This document shows positions 62,208 through 64,000 of a stretch of 64,000 bases of DNA, one piece after another; the first letter of the stretch is position 1, and every line of letters starts with the position of its first letter. Location: positions 6,898,001-6,962,000 of the forward strand of contig NZ_CP108569.1 of the NCBI RefSeq assembly GCF_036010505.1, in the 5' to 3' direction. A model generated the notes under the pieces. That model saw only the letters and a program-made list of their open reading frames with translations, ran no database searches and was not told where the DNA came from. The translations under genes and the position numbers were made by a program. The stretch is from Streptomyces sp. NBC_01197 (GTDB taxonomy: Bacteria > Actinomycetota > Actinomycetes > Streptomycetales > Streptomycetaceae).

Positions 62208-62813
62208 TCAGTAGGCGGAGTTGACGTTGTCCATCGAGCCGTATTTGTCGGCGGCGTAGTTGGCTGCGGCGACGATGTTGGCGACGGGGTCGGTGAGGCT
62301 GTTCTTGGTGCCCTTGACGTGGTAGGTGTCGAAGGTGGGCTGGATGACCTGGAGGAGTCCCTTGGAGGGGATGCCGTTCTGGGCGTTGACGTCCCAGTTG
62401 TTCTGGGCGTTGGGGTTGCCGCTGGACTCGCGCATGATGTTGCGGTGCAGGCCTTCGTAGCTGCCGGGTATGTGCTTGGCCTTCATGATGGCCAGTGATT
62501 CCTTGATCCAGCCGTCGAGGTTGTTGCTGTACTTGGTGCTCTTGACGATCGCGGTGACGGCGTCGGTGTGCTTGGCCTTGGGGGCCTTCTTCGCCGCGGT
62601 GGTGTGCTGGGCGGCCTTCTCGGCGTGGGCGGCCTGTTTGGCGATCTGGGCGGTGGTGATGGCGGCGGCCGAGGCGGGCGCGGTGCGGGTGGGTTCGGCG
62701 GCGTGCGCGGAGTGGGGGACCAGGGTCAGCGCGATGGCGGCGGCGCCCGCGCCGGCGATACCGGCGACGGAGGTCTTGCGGAGGTTCAGGGTGCGGCGGG
62801 TGGTGGCAGTCAT
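62208..62813 (-). CDS. Secreted transglycosylase-like (SLT domain) protein
   Basis: 201 residues. A long signal peptide (TTRRTLNLRKTSVAGIAGAG to HSAHAAEPT) precedes a Lys/Ala-rich linker. A C-terminal lysozyme-like/SLT fold follows, with IMRESSGNPNAQNNWDVNAQNGIPSKGLLQVIQPTFDTY; the Glu in RESSG is the probable catalytic acid. The end is KYGSMDNVNSAY. Such proteins cleave peptidoglycan glycan strands in growth and spore germination. ATG 62813 follows GGAGAGG. A decayed C-terminus of a relative lies at 5528-5569. Confidence 0.88.
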   Translation of the reverse strand: MTATTRRTLNLRKTSVAGIAGAGAAAIALTLVPHSAHAAEPTRTAPASAAAITTAQIAKQAAHAEKAAQHTTAAKKAPKAKHTDAVTAIVKSTKYSNNLDGWIKESLAIMKAKHIPGSYEGLHRNIMRESSGNPNAQNNWDVNAQNGIPSKGLLQVIQPTFDTYHVKGTKNSLTDPVANIVAAANYAADKYGSMDNVNSAY

Positions 62814-63601
62814 GGGTGTACCTCTCCAGGTGGGACGTGGCGTGGGGAGGCCGACTGGGGGGTCGGCGACACGGTGGGGCGCTGGGGCCGTGGTTCGTGT
62901 CGTGGGGCCGGTGTCTGGATGGCGGGCGGTGTGCTGTGCCCGGTCCGGCGCTCGGCTCCCCGGTATGTCCAACACCTTGCGAGAGGGTCCTGGGGGTTGG
63001 CAATTATGTGACCTACGACCCCAGATAGTGACAAAACGGACAGAGGTGGGGTGGGGCCCGTAATGAAGGGGCGGAACCTGGTCGTGGGTCTACTAGGCGG
63101 CGTCCTGTGTGACGTGGGCCCTATGCCCGGGCTCACATATCACCGGCCTCGGCGCCCCTGATTCCTACTCCGCGTCACGGCCCGTACACATCGAAACCCC
63201 AGGCGTCTCGTCCCTCGTCGAGGCCGCCGACGGTTGGGAGCCAGGGGTCGGTTCGACGGGGCTGAGCGGGGTCTGGCCGCGTTGAAGGAGTGGAACGGCT
63301 ACGCCCCGACGGCGGCTGAGCGGCATGACCTGGGCGGTGGGCTGGACCGGCGCCTGGCGCAGGTGACCGGAACGGTGAGTGACGCCATGCACATCGTGGG
63401 GACCAGAAACCGCGGTGGCTGCGGTAAACAGAGGTGGCTGCGGCGGACCAGGGAAATGTCCTCGCGTCCCCGGCTCATCCACCGCGCTCACGCCGAGGTG
63501 AGCTGGTTCTTGTACGTCCCGGCCTGCGCGCTCGTCGAAGCACCGCCACCGCCGCACCCGGGCCGGTGGGCCGGGTGCGGCGGTGGCGGTGCCCTTCGAC
63601 T
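62814..63601. other. 788-bp region without supported gene
   Basis: The part next to 62813 is the upstream region of the transglycosylase-like gene and is long enough for a structured leader. No known riboswitch consensus was recognised. Around 63234-63420 a plus-strand frame (ERGLAALKEWNGYAPTAAERHDLGGGLD) looks weakly gene-like but has no good end. The right edge holds the terminator of the HAD gene. Confidence 0.45.
63541..63591 (-). terminator. 21-bp hairpin after the HAD gene
   Basis: Arms 63541-63561 and 63571-63591 are fully complementary around a nine-base loop, 11 bp beyond the stop of the minus-strand HAD gene. Confidence 0.75.
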
Positions 63602-64000
63602 TCACGCCTGCATGATCTTCTCCGGCCCAGCGGCACCGAAAAAGCTGTGGTCGAGTTGGGACAGAAGATCGGCGGGGTCCTGATAAACACTCCGGGCGCC
63701 CGCCCGCTCCAGGTCGACCCGTGGAATACCGCCACAGAGCAGAGCGATAGCAGGCACCCCGGCCCGCGAAGCGGCCTCCATGTCCCAGACCGTGTCGCCG
63801 ACGAACACAGCCTGCTTCGCGGGGACCCCGGCGAGTTTCAGCGCGTGCTCGACCGGCTCGGCGGCCGGTTTCCCCTCAGTGACGTCGGCGGCACTCGCCG
63901 TGTCCCGGATGGCGTCGCCCGCACCGATGGCACGCCGCAGCGCATCCAGCTCATGTCCCTCCGCCGAGGTGGCCAGCACCACTCGCCAGCCCTGCCCGGC
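63602..64000 (-). CDS. HAD family hydrolase, C-terminal part (cut by window edge)
   Basis: The last 132 residues of a haloacid-dehalogenase-type phosphatase. Motif II is visible as VVLATSAEG, motif III Lys in EGKPAAEPVEHALK, and motif IV as AVFVGDTVWDMEAA. The nucleophile motif DxDxT and the cap domain lie beyond position 64000. This is typical of phosphoglycolate-phosphatase-like or general small-metabolite phosphatases. The substrate cannot be inferred. Confidence 0.88.
   Translation of the reverse strand, partial: AGQGWRVVLATSAEGHELDALRRAIGAGDAIRDTASAADVTEGKPAAEPVEHALKLAGVPAKQAVFVGDTVWDMEAASRAGVPAIALLCGGIPRVDLERAGARSVYQDPADLLSQLDHSFFGAAGPEKIMQA

Noticed and set aside
62814..63130. A c-di-AMP (ydaO-type) riboswitch before the transglycosylase-like gene
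   Set aside because: Such leaders precede some Streptomyces wall hydrolase genes, but the conserved core was not recognisable by eye. A covariance search of 62814-63130 would decide.
63165..63605. A 146-residue minus-strand protein, and an overlapping 149-residue plus-strand one
   Set aside because: Both are Pro/Arg/Gly-rich, run through the terminator hairpin at 63541-63591 and lack ribosome binding sites.

Overview
The window is high-GC actinobacterial DNA, most likely from Streptomyces or a close relative. The evidence is strong G/C codon bias, GTG and TTG starts, a mycothiol-dependent maleylpyruvate isomerase-type enzyme, an NnaR-like regulator beside nitrate-assimilation genes, LytR-CpsA-Psr and SpoIIE-phosphatase proteins, and small proteins typical of Streptomyces (CsbD, DUF5133-like, LPFR-motif). 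No species is claimed. I saw no rRNA, tRNA or CRISPR array.

Left part (1-12.5 kb). A truncated methyltransferase pseudogene is followed by a multicopper oxidase. Next come a divergent LysR regulator and galactarate/talarate dehydratase-type enolase-superfamily pair, then a LytR-CpsA-Psr protein. A tight catabolic operon follows at 7.4-12.5 kb: flavin monooxygenase, RidA, DUF1028, M20 amidohydrolase and MHS-family transporter. A lysR gene directly behind it was probably its regulator.

Mobile core (12.5-35.1 kb). That lysR gene is now in three pieces. A complete 7,489-bp Tn7-like transposon (12982-20470) sits in it, with 15-bp terminal inverted repeats starting TGT and a 5-bp GCGCG target duplication. 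It encodes TnsA, TnsB, TnsC and TniQ plus one cargo gene. About 27 bp further along the same lysR, a ~14-kb island begins (about 20503-34583). The island carries a Tn554-like tyrosine-recombinase module (tnpA, tnpB, tnpC; tnpA and tnpB are frameshifted), a three-gene operon of unknown function, and stress-type cargo: GAF-SpoIIE phosphatase, CsbD, cardiolipin-synthase-like PLD, SigB/F/G-type sigma factor and several tiny proteins. Joining 12548-12981, 20476-20502 and 34584-35054 restores a LysR-length protein of about 300 residues.

The most striking observation is that the C-terminal part of the transposon's TniQ protein (about residues 668-811) is homologous to the TnpC protein of the neighbouring Tn554-like island. 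The transposon's tnsA-proximal end faces the island junction at about the distance and in the orientation that Tn7 uses relative to its recognised site. This suggests that a Tn7-like transposon took over the target-recognition domain of a tyrosine-recombinase element.

Right part (35-64 kb). This is mostly ordinary chromosome: a PAS/GAF/SpoIIE/HATPase phosphatase, a sulfatase, a VOC protein, a secreted PLD-like protein, a LysR gene, an MFS-amidase operon and a complete nitrate-assimilation cluster. That cluster has a sirohydrochlorin chelatase-like protein and NnaR-like regulator on the minus strand, and divergent nasA, electron-transfer flavoprotein, nirB, nirD and nitrate transporter genes, with a GlnR-type site between. 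Then come a DUF998 protein, a PIG-V-like mannosyltransferase, YceI, a membrane PP2C phosphatase, a secreted transglycosylase-like protein and a HAD hydrolase cut by the window edge.
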